Source: Schistocerca nitens (lineage: Eukaryota > Arthropoda > Insecta > Orthoptera > Acrididae). From it: a DNA stretch of 64,000 nt. The stretch is from contig NC_064616.1 in NCBI RefSeq assembly GCF_023898315.1, forward strand, positions 289,815,205 to 289,879,204. The letters are read 5' to 3'. Below are positions 42,543 through 55,200 of this stretch, piece by piece (position 1 is the stretch's first letter; the number at the start of each line of letters is the position of its first letter). The translations under genes were made by a program, and so were the position numbers. A model generated the notes under the pieces. The model saw only the letters and a list, made by a program, of their open reading frames with translations, was not told the origin of the DNA and searched no databases.

Positions 42543-44275
42543 ATGGCATTGGCACCTAAAAGGAAAACTTGGGATAAAGACGCCATGGTTCGTGCCATTA
42601 CATGTGTGAGAAATGGCGAGATGGGGTACATAAGAGCCTCAAAAGCTTTTGCTGTACCAAAACGTAGTTTGGAAAGGTATGTGAAGGATAAAACTCGTAC
42701 ACCCGATAAGCTGGTTGGTGTTAATCTTGGCAGAAGGCCTGTTCTCTCATCTCAACTGGAAGATGAACTAGTGAAATACTGCCTTGCAATGGAAGAGCGA
42801 TTTTATGCTCTTAAATGTAAGGACATACGAAGCATGGCCTTCCAGTTAGCTGTCAGGAATAGGCTGAAGAATCCCTTCAATTCAGAAAAGGCTTCAGCAG
42901 GAAAGAAATGGCTCCGAGCTTTCCTTAAGAGACATCCCATTTTATCAATGAGAACTCCTCAGGGTCTTGCAGCAGCAAGACTGAAAGCTTTCACTGCAGA
43001 AAATGTGGGGAGATTTTTTGATATTTACGAATCTGTGCTATCTAAAGTCAACCATAACCCGCATCGAGTCTTCAATGTTGACGAAGCTGGGATGACGTCC
43101 GTGCAGCACAAACACAGCAAGGTTATTGCTATGAAAGGGAAGAGACAAGTTGCTGCCTTGACTTCAGCGGAAAGGGGAAATCTCATCACAGTTGTAACGT
43201 GTATGAGCACAGCTGGCACTTACGTTCCACCACTGATCGTCTTCCCAAGGAAGAATATGAAGCAGGAATTGATGGACGGTGCACCTGCAGGATCAATATC
43301 AGCTTGTCATCCAAGTGGCTGGATACAAACTCACTTTTTTACTCAGTGGTTTGATCATTTTGTGAGTCACGTAAAGCCATCTTCAAATGACACTGTAATT
43401 TTGATTCTTGATGGACATTATTCCATCACAAAGAATCTCGATGTGTTAGATAAAGCACGTGAAAACAATGTTAATATTCTATGTTTGCCATGTCACTCAA
43501 CGCATAAAATGCAGCCACTTGACTCCGGATTTATGGGGCCTTTGAAAACCTACTATTCCCAAGAGATAGAAACGTGGTGGGCAAGTAACCCAGGTCGTGT
43601 TATCACCCCATTATTAATAACCAGGTTATTTGGGGCAGCTTACAACCGAGCAGCGACAATGGAAGCATCTGTGAATGCCTTCAGAAAAACAGGTCTCATC
43701 CCATGCAACAGATACATTTATAGGGAACGAATTTTCATTTCATCGCCATGCTGACGCTCTTCAAGAAAGAGATGTCAAAAACGAAAATGAAACTACTGAT
43801 GGAGGTGGTCAAGCAGTCAGCCCGGCAGACATGAGACCTCTCCCACACATCGCAAAACCACCTAGAGATAGTCAAATAGGTCAAACATCGCGTTCGTGCT
43901 CTGCTGCGTTCAGCTTCAACTCCTTATGTGAAGCAATTGCAAGTATCTAAACAGAAGAAATCAGAGGCTGAAGCTAAGAAAGCAGCCAGAAAGTTATTTG
44001 TGGAGAAGAGTGGAAAATCTTCAAATCGTACACCTAAAACAGAAGAATCGTCTAATGAGTCAGCATCCGATGTCCATCTTGATGACAGTGGGGATTCAAA
44101 CAGCAGCGATGACGATGACGCAGAGTGTCTGTTCTGTACTGGCCGCTTTTCTGACGACAAACACGGGAAGAAATGGGCACAGTGCACGAAATGTTATCTC
44201 TGGTCTCATGAAGACTGCGGTGTCACAGAAGACAATTTTGTTTGCCCTGGATGTCGTAAATATAAACCTAAGTAG
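42543..44275 (+). pseudogene. pogo/Tigger-type transposase with C-terminal PHD finger
   Basis: The main frame (42543-43754, 403 codons) holds a psq-type helix-turn-helix at residues ~10-55 (IRASKAFAVPKRSLERYV), then a CENP-B-like DNA-binding domain (~75-150). The DDE_1 core has FNVDEAGMTSV, LILDGHYS and HKMQPLDSGFMGPLK as the three acidic motifs. A 1-bp loss near 43708 shifts the frame. FIGNEFSFHRHADALQERD continues in the next frame, and a second shift near 43880-43920 leads to 43928-44275. That last part is a Lys-rich then acidic linker and a C4HC3 PHD finger (ECLFCTGRF ... WAQCTKC..WSHEDCG ... FVCPGC). A TTTGTAG immediately before the ATG could be a splice acceptor. The DNA-binding and catalytic parts look intact. 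Confidence 0.88.
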
Positions 44276-44386
44276 TGTGAAATGAGTGAAGGATAACAGA
44301 AATGAATGAACATGTAAAAATTGTATATTCATATGTCATTATTGTGTAATAAAATAATTAAAGCAAAATATTATTACTGTCTCATA

Positions 44387-45808
44387 CACTCCTGGAAATT
44401 GAAATAAGAACACCGTGAATTCATTGTCCCAGGAAGGGGAAACTTTATTGACACATTCCTGGGGTCAGATACATCACATGATCACACTGACAGAACCACA
44501 GGCACATAGACACAGGCAACAGAGCATGCACAATGTCGGCACTAGTACAGTGTATATCCACCTTTCGCAGCAATGCAGGCTGCTATTCTCCCATGGAGAC
44601 GATCGTAGAGATGCTGGATGTAGTCCTGTGGAACGGCTTGCCATGCCATTTCCACCTGGCGCCTCAGTTGGACCAGCGTTCGTGCTGGACGTGCAGACCG
44701 CGTGAGACGACGCTTCATCCAGTCCCAAACATGCTCAATGGGGGACAGATCCGGAGATCTTGCTGGCCAGGGTAGTTGACGTACACCTTCTAGAGCACGT
44801 TGGGTGGCACGGGATACATGCGGACGTGCATTGTCCTGTTGGAACAGCAAGTTCCCTTGCCAGTCTAGGAATGGTAGAACGATGGGTTCGGTGACGGTTT
44901 GGATGTACCGTGCACTATTCAGTGTCCCCTCGACGATCACCAGTGGTGTACGGCCAGTGTAGGAGATCGCTCCCTACACCATGATGCCGGGTGTTGGCCC
45001 TGTGTGCCTCAGTCGTATGCAGTCCTGATTGTGGCGCTCACCTGCACGGCGCCAAACACGCATACGACCATCATTGGCACCAAGGCAGAAGCGACTCTCA
45101 TCGCTGAAGACGACACGTCTCCATTCGTCCCTCCATTCACGCCTGTCGCGACACCACTGGAGGCGGGCTGCACGATGTTGGGGCGTGAGCGGAAGACGGC
45201 CTAACGGTGTGCGGGACCGTAGCCCAGCTTCATGGAGACGGTTGCGAATGGTCCTCGCCGATACCCCAGGAGCAACAGTGTCCCTAATTTGCTGGGAAGT
45301 GGCGGTGCGGTCCCCTACGGCACTGCGTAGGATCCTACGGTCTTGGCGTGCATCCGTGCGTCGCTGCGGTCCGGTCCCAGGTCGACGGGCACGTGCACCT
45401 TCCGCCGACCACTGGCGACAACATCGATGTACTGTGGAGACCTCACGCCCCACGTGTTGAGCAATTCGGCGGTACGTCCACCCGGCCTCCCGCATGCCCA
45501 CTATACGCCCTCGCTCAAAGTCCGTCAACTGCACATACGGTTCACGTCCACGCTGTCGCGGCATGCTACCAGTGTTAAAGACTGCGATGGAGCTCCGTAT
45601 GCCACGGCAAACTGGCTGACACTGACGACGGCGGTGCACAAATGCTGCGCAGCTAGCGCCATTCGACGGCCAACACCGCGGTTCCTGGTGTGTCCGCTGT
45701 GCCGTGCGTGTGATCATTGCTTGTACAGCCCTCTCGCAGTGTCCGGAGCAAGTATGGTGGGTCTGACACACCGGTGTCAATGTGTTCTTTTTTCCATTTC
45801 CAGGAGTG
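44387..45808 (-). mobile_element. Tc1-like element, 1.42 kb, complete ends
   Basis: Inverted ends CACTCCTGGAAATTGAAATA (left) and CACTCCTGGAAATGGAAAAA (right, reversed) are flanked by TA (44385-44386 and 45809-45810). It contains one transposase gene on the minus strand and lies inside the pogo-like element downstream of its PHD exon. Confidence 0.92.
44542..45564 (-). pseudogene. Tc1-like transposase, single nonsense codon
   Basis: The probable start is the ATG at 45564 (MPRQRGREPYVQLTDFERGR), giving 340 residues, the usual Tc1 length; the open frame runs further upstream only by chance. Two helix-turn-helix domains are followed by the first catalytic Asp (VVFSDESRFCLG), the second (FQQDNARPHVS) and the third acidic residue (SPDLSPIEHVWDWMKRR). 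The only lesion seen is TAG at 44974-44976 in GIMV*GAI, where Trp (TGG) is usual. Spacing from the second Asp to the Glu is 32 residues by my count, against 34 in standard Tc1 (DD34E). Confidence 0.9.
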
Positions 45809-46359
45809 TATTAGGAAACCTTGATCTCATTTCTACGAAATGCCTTGTTTGTGAAGATTTAATAACTACTCTGAAAGATTGTTTATTATTGCAAATACGA
45901 TAATTGTACGATAAAATTAAATAATGCAAGATATTATTACCATCATAAAAAATACAAATGCACTTACTTTTAGATCTTTCAAACGGGTTTACAAAAGTGT
46001 GTCTGATATTAGGCACCTTTCCTCTATTTGTATTTTCGTTGTGGCAATGTGTAACCGGGGTAACTTAAACAAATATTGCTGATCATGTGTTTCGCGTGAT
46101 GTCCAATGTTGACGAAAAGCTTCGGTTTGTTTCCCATTACGAACAAATTGATTTTTAAAGCGGAGTTTTTCTTGCCCATTCGATAGAGCGGTCCCAAATT
46201 AGTCTATGCGATATTCTTTTAACCGGTATGTATTAACAGAAACATTAAAACATATAGAGAATAACCACTAATCTAGCAGCAATGAACTTGCTTCCCTCCT
46301 AGCTGCTTGAAGTGCGTTCTGTGCTATTTTCATTATACATACACTATCTGACTATGAAG

Positions 46360-47600
46360 TATCAGGACACCTACTGGTGGTCATTAATAAGAATATGTCT
46401 ACCAGCTGAAACATACACCGTAATTAGGCTCTCTGGCACTGCTTCATGTTGATGGTAACCACTCTTTAGGTCTGTTGTGGAAAAGCACCTACATCATCCT
46501 AAATCATCCAGAACTTCTGTAATGTTAGATATGGCATATGCTCTACAATTTAATTAGCGATGGTCACAACAAAATCTATACTTCTTTGTTCCTCCCGACT
46601 ACTTATTTGGAACAATGACTAACGCCGCTCGCAGAGACCAGTACTTTCCTACATTATGCCATCGTTCAATTGCTGGGTGACAAATTGTCCATAACCGGTT
46701 GTGACAGGGGACTCAATTCAGTTTTAGATATGCAGCTGGTTTATCTGCATTCGGTATTCTGCAGTGTGTGATGGGTGTCACCAGAAACGAGCCATGAATA
46801 TTAAACAGGTCCTTGAATTCCAACAACATCTTCTCCAAGCTACTCTAATGGCTCTCTTCAAATGCTCCACCTTTGCACGTAATGAAGCTGTGGCTTGCTT
46901 TTAGCTATGGTCCATGCTTGACCTGTCTAGATCAACTTTGTCTGGGAAGTCTAAATTAGCAACTAACAACACCTTAACCAAATGTACTTTATCGATGTCG
47001 AAATTATGCACACTGTCGGGAAACAGACGCTCACCACTTATATCCTTTATGTATACGACACCTTTACATATAGAACATTGTGATGCATCCAATAAATCAT
47101 CCTCCTGTAGTGGTTCCCCTACACGCTACATGTCAACAGGTAGTCCCATTCCCACATGCAGCCAAAGTAATTTCCCGCAACCCTGTGGCACTTTATCATG
47201 TGAATCAAGCTTTACTGATTTTGTCTGCAGTTAAATTGGTTCAAATGGCTCTGAGCACTATGGGCCTTTACATCTGAGGTCATCAGTCCCCTAGAACTTA
47301 GAACTACGTAAACCTAACTAACCTAAGGACATCACACACATCCATGCCCGAGGCAGGATTCTAACCTGCGACCGTAGCGGTCGCGCGGTTCCAGACTAAA
47401 GTGCCTAGCACCGCTCGGCGACAGCGACCGGCGCAGTTAAATTGGTTTGTCCTTAACGACGGACTAACTCTGCGACTGTACATGACTGGTGACAGTTTCC
47501 CCAGTTGGAAAAATATTATCCCGAGGTCAGCTGTGTGTCGCCAAAGGTCAGTTTTAGCATGATGATTAAACACACAATCCAACACTAGGACTTCTCAGTA
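46360..47600 (-). pseudogene. Ty3/gypsy pol fragment (protease/RT start), decayed
   Basis: Minus frames read ALVIVPNK.SGGTKKYRFCC (near 46615-46555), then a FSTTDLKSGYHQ-like block (near 46480-46440). These are the opening reverse-transcriptase motifs of gypsy elements. Upstream (46900-47240 and 47448-47600) lie protease-like or spacer frames interrupted by the SINE 47240-47432. Downstream RT motifs (YxDD) are missing. The fragment differs from the gypsy remnants at 25-30 kb and 52-56 kb. Confidence 0.65.
47240..47432 (-). mobile_element. tRNA-derived SINE (family A) with TSD
   Basis: The TSD GCAGTTAAATTGGTT lies at 47227-47241 and 47433-47447, partly merging with the SINE tail. The head is changed at GCTCGGCGACAGCGACCGGC. 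It sits in the gypsy fragment. Confidence 0.9.
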
Positions 47601-47604
47601 CCCT

Positions 47605-47975
47605 TACTGTACATGGGGTACAATTTCAAAATTCTTCCGGAAGCGTTCTGTCCCAACCTGGAAGTTCAGTTATCCTAAACTTTGTGATTCGACGTCAAAG
47701 CACACTATCCCACTTATCCTATAACGTGGAGTGTTCAACTGTTTTCTACCCAAGAGGTCTTGACTCACTGTTGACACATGCATGCTAGGATACTTCGTGA
47801 TATTGCGGAATGAAAGAATATGCTTTTTGCCCTTTTCCCTTTTATTCCCCTTGTTGGTGCTTTCCTTTTCTTGTATGGGGAATCTTATAACTGGAACTTA
47901 ACACATATGAGTAAATGTGTTTCCACTGGACATTATGGGACGAAGTGATATTGGCAGGATGATGTACCTGATGAA
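47605..47975. other. No recognised feature
   Basis: About 370 bp with no gene or repeat seen. Confidence 0.35.
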
Positions 47976-47979
47976 TATA

Positions 47980-49125
47980 CACTGTAGGAAAAAAGATATC
48001 GACGCACCACGAAGGAGTTATTCAAATTGGCCACAAATTGATGTTCATACAGATATCGACGGAAAATCCAAAAATGTAAATTTTTGCGATAACGATGTAC
48101 ACAGATATCAACATTTGAAAGAGGACGCGTAGTTGGGCTGAAAGAAACCAAATGGAGTAATCGGCGAATCGCACGACATTTGACGAGGAGCGATGGCACT
48201 ATTCGAGGATGGTGGGAGGAATGGATGAACCATTGCCAAACGCAGTGTCAATTAGCAAGTGGTCGAACTAGAGAGATGACTGAATGTGAGGACTCAGCAG
48301 TCGTCAGAGAGGCACTAGAGCTCCTGATTCACGATTATCACCGATCCGACGTGCAACTGGTGCATCAGTTACCACCATTAACAGGTGGCTCACCGAAACG
48401 AGACAGCGATCATGGCGCCGTTTGCGCCTGCTGCCATTGATCTCTGTACGCCAACAACCTCGTTTGCGGGGGTGTCGAGCACATTTGACCTGGAATTATA
48501 TTGAATGAAGTAGAATTGTCTTCAGTGATAAGTCCCGCTTCGAAGTGAGCCCTGGGGACCAGCGAAGACGTGTCTGCAGACGCCTGGGATAGCAGTGGAA
48601 TACCAACCTGATTGTTTCCCGCCATACAGCCAAACAGCTAGAAGTCATGGACTGGGGTGCCACTTCATTTCATAGGAGTTTCTCTTTGGTTGTCATCAGT
48701 GGTACCCTTACAGCACAGCACAGTGGCGATATTTTATGTCCCGTTTATTGCCCTTCATAGAAAGTCATCCTGGCCTTTCGTTTCAGCAAGGTAATTCCCT
48801 CAATCACACGGCAAGAGTTTCTGCTGTTTATCTTCATTCTTTCCAAACTCTTGACCAGAAAGGTCGCCGGATCTCTCCCCAAATGAGAAAGCTTTGAGCA
48901 TTATGAGTAGGACCCTCCTTCTAGCTCGGGATTTTGACGATCTAACGAGCGCGTTGGACAGAATTTGGCACGTTACCCCTCAAGAGAACAACCAGCAACT
49001 CTATGAATCAATGATAAGACGAATAATTGCTTGAATAAAGGCCAGAGGTGGACCGCCACAATACTGACTTGCTCAATGTGTGAAGATCTTTCTCTTGAAT
49101 AAATAATCCAATTTTTCTGAAAGTG
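47980..49125 (+). mobile_element. Tc1-like element, decayed, ends recognisable
   Basis: TA-flanked ends ACACTGTAGGAAAAAA (left) and ACACTTTCAGAAAAAT (right, reversed) are short and imperfect. The length of 1.15 kb is near that of small Tc1 elements. Confidence 0.7.
48085..49035 (+). pseudogene. Tc1-like transposase, many lesions
   Basis: Plus frames read RYQHLKEDA-like start, VVGLKETKWSNRRIARHLTR (about 48131-48190), GTIRGWWEEWMNH, then the first catalytic region IVFSDKSRFEVSPGDQRRRV (about 48516-48575). Weak later blocks end near a REQPATL..S-like C-terminus (48985). The first catalytic motif keeps its Asp but the following Glu is Lys (SDKSRF). Several stops and shifts. Confidence 0.7.
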
Positions 49126-49129
49126 TAAT

Positions 49130-49923
49130 GTACACGTGCATCACGTCTACTGATTTCCCTCCCATTTGGTTAATTCTTTCGTGGTGTGTCTTTTTTTAAG
49201 GGTGATGTAGCTATGAAGATATTTATGTGGTATACTGATTAACGATGTAAGGATAATTGAAGTTGAAATTGAATGCTGACAGTGAAATAATGTGGAGATT
49301 ATTAATGTGATAATGTACTGCACTGATATTGAAGTTATTGTGGGTGAACAAATCCTCTCCTTTTGCTGTACTATTGTGGCAGGAAGTTCTGTCTACCTTA
49401 TGTAGCGACTTGATAATATAATACATGAATGACTGTAGAACGTCTAGGATGGCTCATAGTCGCCACCTTGCGACGAGCCAGGACTGCTGCTCCAAACATT
49501 CCCCCTTTCCCTTTCCCTCCTCACCTTCAGCACCTACCTCACCTGCCTCTTCCCCTCCAGCAGAAACTCAGAAACTGTGTCTCCACGAGAAATAACCTGT
49601 CCTCTCGGCTCTCAAATTCTTGGCAGCTATCAAGGAAGGTCAGACCGTCACAGCCCGCTACAACTTACCGTACACGGGGCCCCATGTTGACATGTGCTTT
49701 TAAATGCCATGTGATAGTTCCTGAACGCGCACGATTGGTAACTCCGCTGTCATATTTTAATGTAACATAGCTCTTTTATACTTCGTGCGCTTTTTTAAGT
49801 TAACTACTCTTTCAGCCGGAATTTATTTGATGACTTTAAGACTCTTATTATTTTTTCAGTCGACAATAAACTCTACCTTCTACACGTGGGTTGGTACTGT
49901 CAAGTTTGTAAATCCGTGGGATA
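49130..49923. other. No recognised feature
   Basis: It contains a pyrimidine-rich block (about 49495-49560) and a 113-codon plus frame (49429-49770) without recognisable similarity. Confidence 0.35.
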
Positions 49924-49969
49924 TACAGGGTGATTCTTACCAACGTTTAGAAACCCCCGAAACGATATA

Positions 49970-51151
49970 CACTGAAGAGGCAAAGAAACTGGCACAACTG
50001 CCTAATATCGTGTAGGGCCATCGCGAGCACCCAGAAATGTCGCAACACGACGTCACATGGACTCGACTAATGTCTGAATTAGTGCTGGACGGAATTGACA
50101 CCATGAATCCTGTAGGGCTGTCCATAAATCCGTTGGAGATCTCTTCTGAACACCACATTGCAAGGCTTCCTAGATATGTTCAATAATGTTCATGTCTGTG
50201 GAGTTTGATGACCAGCGGAAGTGTTTAAACTCAGAAGGGTGTTCCTGGGGTCACTCTGTAGTAATTCTAGACTTGTAGGATGTCGCAGTAACTGCTGGAA
50301 TTGCGTAAGTTCGTCGGAATGCACAGAGGATATGAATGGATGCAGGTGATCAGACAGGATGCTTACGTACGTGTCACCTGTCAGAGTCGTATCTAGACGT
50401 ATCAGGGGTCCAGTATCACTCCAACTGCACACGCCAAACACCATTACAGAGCCTCCACCAGCTTGAACAGTCACTTACTGAAATATAGGTTCCATGGATT
50501 CATGAGGTTGTCTCCATACCCGTACAAATCCATCCGTTTGATACAATGTGAAATAAGACTCGTCCGGCGTGTTTCCAATCATCAACAATCCAATGTCGGT
50601 GTTGAGGGGCCCAAGCGGGGGCGTAAGGCTTTGTCATTAAGGGTACACGAGTGGGTCTTCGGCTCCGAAAGCCCATATCGATGATGTTTCATTGAATGGT
50701 TCGCACGCTCACACTTCTTGATAGCACAGCATTGAAATTTGCAGCAATTTGAGGAAGGACTGTACTTCTGTCACGTCTTCAGTCATCATTGGTCCCGTTC
50801 TTGCAGGATCTTTTTCCGGCGGCAGCGATGGCGAAGATTAATGTTTTACCGAATTCCTGATCTTGACGGTACACTCGTGAAATGGTCGTACGGGAAAATC
50901 CCCACTTCATCGCTACCTCGGTGATTCTGAGTCCTATCGCTCGTGCGCCGACTAGCCGACAATAACACCGCCTTCAGACTCACTTAAATCTTGATAAAGT
51001 GCCATTGTAGCAGCAGTAACCGATCTAACAATTTCGCCAGGCGCTTGTTGTCTTATATAGGCGTAGCCTAACGCAGCGCCGTATTCTGCGTGTTTACATA
51101 TCTCTGTATTTGAGTACGCATGCCTATGCCAGATTCTTTGGCGCTTCAGAG
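49970..51151 (-). mobile_element. Tc1-like element inserted in the outer element's left end
   Basis: Ends CACTGAAGAGGCAAAGAAACTGGCA (left) and CTCTGAAGCGCCAAAGAATCTGGCA (right, reversed) match. TA lies on the left; the right flank reads TT. Its position within the inverted repeat of the outer element proves it is the younger of the two. Confidence 0.88.
49990..51010 (-). pseudogene. Tc1-like transposase, multiple lesions
   Basis: The minus frame 50474-50190 contains VQAGGGSVMVFGVCSWSDTG, then RLDTTLTGDTYVSILSDHLH, the segment between the first and second catalytic residues. The second catalytic region that follows is decayed. The C-terminal SPDMN-type region lies near 50215-50170, and the end near 50000. 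The N-terminal helix-turn-helix lies at about 50990-50860. Shifts and stops break it. The expected Trp in MVWG-type motifs is Phe (MVFG). Confidence 0.75.
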
Positions 51152-51173
51152 TTCATGACGCTGAGATAAGTAA

Positions 51174-51795
51174 GATAATGCGAGACACATCAGGCCGCAA
51201 ATGTTGAACATGTGACGTCACCGGATGATGTATCTCGCCGCACGTGCGGCGGTTGAGCCCATCGGTCTGTCGCACCTAATCATCGCAATCCAATTCAACT
51301 ACTCAGGTCGGTGTGATTCCGGGCCTACATGCATGACTTCAGAGCGTGGGACTCAGGATTCGAGTCTTGCGTGTGGCATGCAGTACCGTTTTGCACTGCA
51401 TTTCAGAGCTGTGTGTTTACACTAAGGTAAGAATTATTATTTTGTATACTGGTATTATGGTCTCCATTGGTTTATTGAAAAGTGCAGGAAAATAAATGTG
51501 TAACGTCCATAAACGAAAAAAAGAAGGACAAAAGGAAAGAAACACAAAATAAGAACAACATCTGCTTGGTTGCAGCGAGGACAATAAATTTGTAACTTCG
51601 ATCTTTACAACACATCACATTTGCAAGTGGTGTTGGAAAAAAGGACATCCCAGCGGGGTGACGTTCAGAACTGCTCCCTTCCGGCGAGGGGAGGCTCAAC
51701 AAGCCAATCATCTGGTGAGATCAGATGCTCAATACTTGTCATCCACTTCTGGGGTATTTCCCGACATTTGTGGCACCATGTGCTTTATTTTAAAT
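51174..51795. other. Interior of the outer element, no gene seen
   Basis: About 620 bp between the split left end and the second Tc1 insertion. Nothing coding is recognised, so the outer element is probably non-autonomous. Confidence 0.5.
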
Positions 51796-52299
51796 TACAC
51801 TACTGGCCATTAAAATTGCTACACCACGAAGATGTGCTACAGACGTGAAATTTAACCGTCAGGAAGAAGATGCTGTGATATGCAAATGATTAGCTTTTCA
51901 GAGCATTCACACAAGATTGGCGCCGGTGGCGACACCTACAACGTGCTGATATGAGGAAAGTGTCCAACCTATTTCTTTTACACAAACAGTAGCTAACCGG
52001 CGTTGACTGGTGAAACGTTGTTGTGATGCCTCGTGTAAGGTGGAGAAATGCGTACCATCACGTTTCCGACTTTGATGAAGGTCGGATTGTAGCCTATTGC
52101 GATTGCGGTTTATCGTATCGCGACATTGCTGCTCGCGTTGGTCGAGATCCAATGACTGTTAGCAGAATATGGAATCGGTGGGTTCAGGAGGGTAATACGT
52201 AACGCCGTGCTGGATCCCATTGGCCTCGTATCACTAGCAGTCGTGATTACAGGCATCTTATCCGCATGGCTGTAACGTATCGTGCACGCCAACATGCGG

Positions 52300-55200
52300 T
52301 GTATGCGCCCGTAGAGAGACAGGAGGGGCCGAAGGGTCGACCTCCATCGTGTCGAGGCACCCGACGGGCGAAGACGACATATGGTTCGGAGCGGGCAAGA
52401 GTTCCATGGCGGAGGACAACTGCTCACGGGAAGCGATCGGCGGCGCGTGACCCAGGGAGGCGCCCGGCGGTTGCAGCGACGCGTCCACTACGGGCGGCGC
52501 CGGCGGGAGAACAGGCGGCGGCGGCGGCGGTGGCGACGGCGGCGGCGGCGCGTCGCCATGGGGCAAAATGGAAGGCATCGTCGGTAACACCTGGGGCTGA
52601 GGCGAGCCAGTAGATGGGTCCCCAGGGCGCTGACCGGACGGCACCGTCGCTGAAAGCAGACGCGGAGCGGCAGATCCCGTGCGACGACAGAGGCGCAGCT
52701 GATTGAGATGCCGACGCACCTCACCAGAGGCCCCCAAAACCAGATACATAGCGCGGCCGAGGCAGCGAAGAATGCGCCCTTCGAGCCAACGCCGTGAACC
52801 TCGATAGTTGCGGTAGTAGGCAACGTCGCCTGAAGCAAAAGCAGGTGTCTGCCGCTGCACAGGAACCTGATGCGGCGGACGTAGCAAAGACATCAAGGTT
52901 CGATGAGGGCGACCGTGGAGCAACTCAGTCGGCGAGCGACCATCGCGGGGCTGAGAGCGATACGAGGACAAAAAGAGCAATAACGCGTCCTCCCGAGAAT
53001 GCGACTCTTTCAACTTCAACATCTGTGACTTGAAAGTCTGGACCAATCGTTCAGCGGCACCGTTTCACTGTGGCGAAAACGGCGTGGACGTCAGATGTTG
53101 AATACCATTGGCCTTGCAGAATGACTGAAATTCTGAGGACATGAATTATGGGCAATTGTCGGAAACAATTGTCTGTGGAAGACCTTCAATGCAAAAGATA
53201 GTAGATAACGCTTGGATGGTGGCAGAAGACGTCGTGGAAGACATCCGGACAACAAAAGGAAAATTACTGAATGAATCGACCAGAACCAACCATCGAGCAT
53301 TCCAGAATGGACCAGCAAAATCGATGTGTAAGCGTTGCCAAGGGGAAGCGGCTTTTGGCCATGCAAAGAATTGCCGCGGTGTTGCGGATTGTTGTTCGGC
53401 ACACACCATGCAAGAAGAGCACATGTGTGTACTTGCAGCATCGATTCCGAACCAAGTACAGTGCTGACGAGCAAGTTGTTTCGTTCTCACTATACCCCAA
53501 TGTCCTTGGTGGAGAAGCCGTAAGACAGAGGACTGTAACGAACGTGGGACCACGACCCTGGACTGATCATTATCAGAACGCAACAGCAAAACACCACGTC
53601 GTACAAAAAGTCTCTCCTTGTGAGCAAAAAATCGGCGAACCAACGGATCCTCGATCCGTGACTTCGACAAGGGCCATTGCATAGCAACAAAACGCAGAAC
53701 GGCAGCCAGGACAGGGTCGGCAGCTGTGGCTGTAGCTACACGACGAAAATCAATCGGAAACGATTCAACCACGTCATCGGTTTCTGCATCAATGAACATG
53801 GAAGCAAGTTCGGAGGAATCGAATGCTCTATCCTCAGCAACAGGCAAATGGGACAACGCATCGGCGTTTCCGTGCTTAGCAGTGGACCTATACAAGATAT
53901 CGTAGCGGTACTGCGAGAGGAAAAAGACCAGCGAATGAATTTCTGCGCTGTACGTGGAGGTACAGGCTTGTTCGGATGAAAAAGCGATGTCAAAGGTTTG
54001 TGGTCTGTGATGATGGTAAAGTGACGACCATACAAGAAATCATGAAACTTTGTAACACCAAATACGAGAGCCAATGCTTCTTTCTCGATCTGTGAATAAT
54101 GTCTTTGCGCAGACGAGAGCAATTTGGACGCAAAGGCAATAGGACGATCGTGCGAACCATCTTTGTGTGCAAGCACAGCACCGATCCTGAAATCCGATGC
54201 ATCCACCATCAACAAAAGGGGCTTCCGGGGATCGAATGGCGTAAGGCAAGTATTGGAAAGCAACGCCGATTTCAAACTGGCGAAAGGCGCGTTCGCATTC
54301 CGTCGTCCAGACGAACGGAACACCTGTACGGCGTAAGCGATGAAGCGGAGCTGAAATGGAAAAGGCGTGGGGGATATAACGGTTATAATAATTAATTTTT
54401 CCCAGCACACACTGAAGCTGCTTCAAATTCTGCGGTGAAGGCAAGTCTTGTATGGCACGGAGGTGCTTGGGACTGGGATGTATGCCTTGGGCATGGAGTA
54501 CATGTCCCAGGTAGGGTAAGTCACGAGCAAAAAACACACATTTGTCCTTCCGCAAGCGAAGACCATTTTGTCGCAAGACCTGAAATAATGTTCTGAGATT
54601 GGCTAAATGTTCTTCTTCCGTCTTTCCGGAGATCAGAATATCGTCCAGATAGTTTGCTGCAGTAGGGACCGACGCACAAACAGTTTGCAGATATTGCTGA
54701 AACAATGCAGGGGCGGATGCACACCCGAATGGCAGTCGTTTGAATCGGTACAAACCAAGATGCGTGTTAACCACCAAAACGCGCTGGGAGTCTTCATCCA
54801 CCGGTATTTGCAAGTACGCATCTGCTAGGTCCAACTTCGAAAAATATTTACCCGGGCATAGTTTGTCAAAAAGATCTTCCGGGCGGGGTAAAGGAAAAGT
54901 TGCAGTCACTAGTTGGGGATTCACTGTTGCCTTGAAGTCCACACAAAGTCTGAATTTTCCGGAAGGTTTTTGCAAAATTACTAAGGGTGATGCCCAGAGA
55001 GAAGCCTGCACACGTTCAATCACACTCTGTGATTCCAAATCGTGTAATGTTTTTGCGACCTCATTACGCAATGCGTGGGGAACATTGCGTGCTCTGAAAA
55101 ATTTCGGTTGCGCGTTTACTTTCACTTCCAAATTTGCTTTATAGTTCTTAGCACAACCGAGGCACGGTGCAAAAATGTCTGCAAATTCTTCACATAGACG

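Larger units (their letters stand above)
41762..46024 (+). mobile_element. pogo/Tigger-like DNA transposon, invaded by a Tc1 element
   Basis: Inverted ends GAGGAAAGGTGCCTA at 41762-41776 and, reversed, 46010-46024 are identical over 15 bp. A TA follows the right end; the left neighbour reads TT. The word CCTAWTATNNGA is repeated near the left end (41773, 41791, 42130, and inverted at 42187-42200) and occurs in the right end. The transposase lies at 42543-44275. The Tc1 element 44387-45808 is a later insertion. Without it the element is about 2.84 kb. Confidence 0.8.

Noticed and set aside
45029-45903. Plus-strand frames of 143 and 186 codons
   Set aside because: They lie opposite the Tc1 transposase, whose minus frame has clear catalytic motifs. 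They are shadows.
49429-49770. 113-codon plus frame rich in Pro and Leu
   Set aside because: It follows a pyrimidine-rich tract and shows no recognisable domain, so it is likely chance.
52258-52613. Arg/Gly/Ala-rich plus-strand frames (52266-52613, 52381-52587)
   Set aside because: They are the complement of the proline-rich end of the gypsy minus-strand frame, opened by a GGC-rich repeat.
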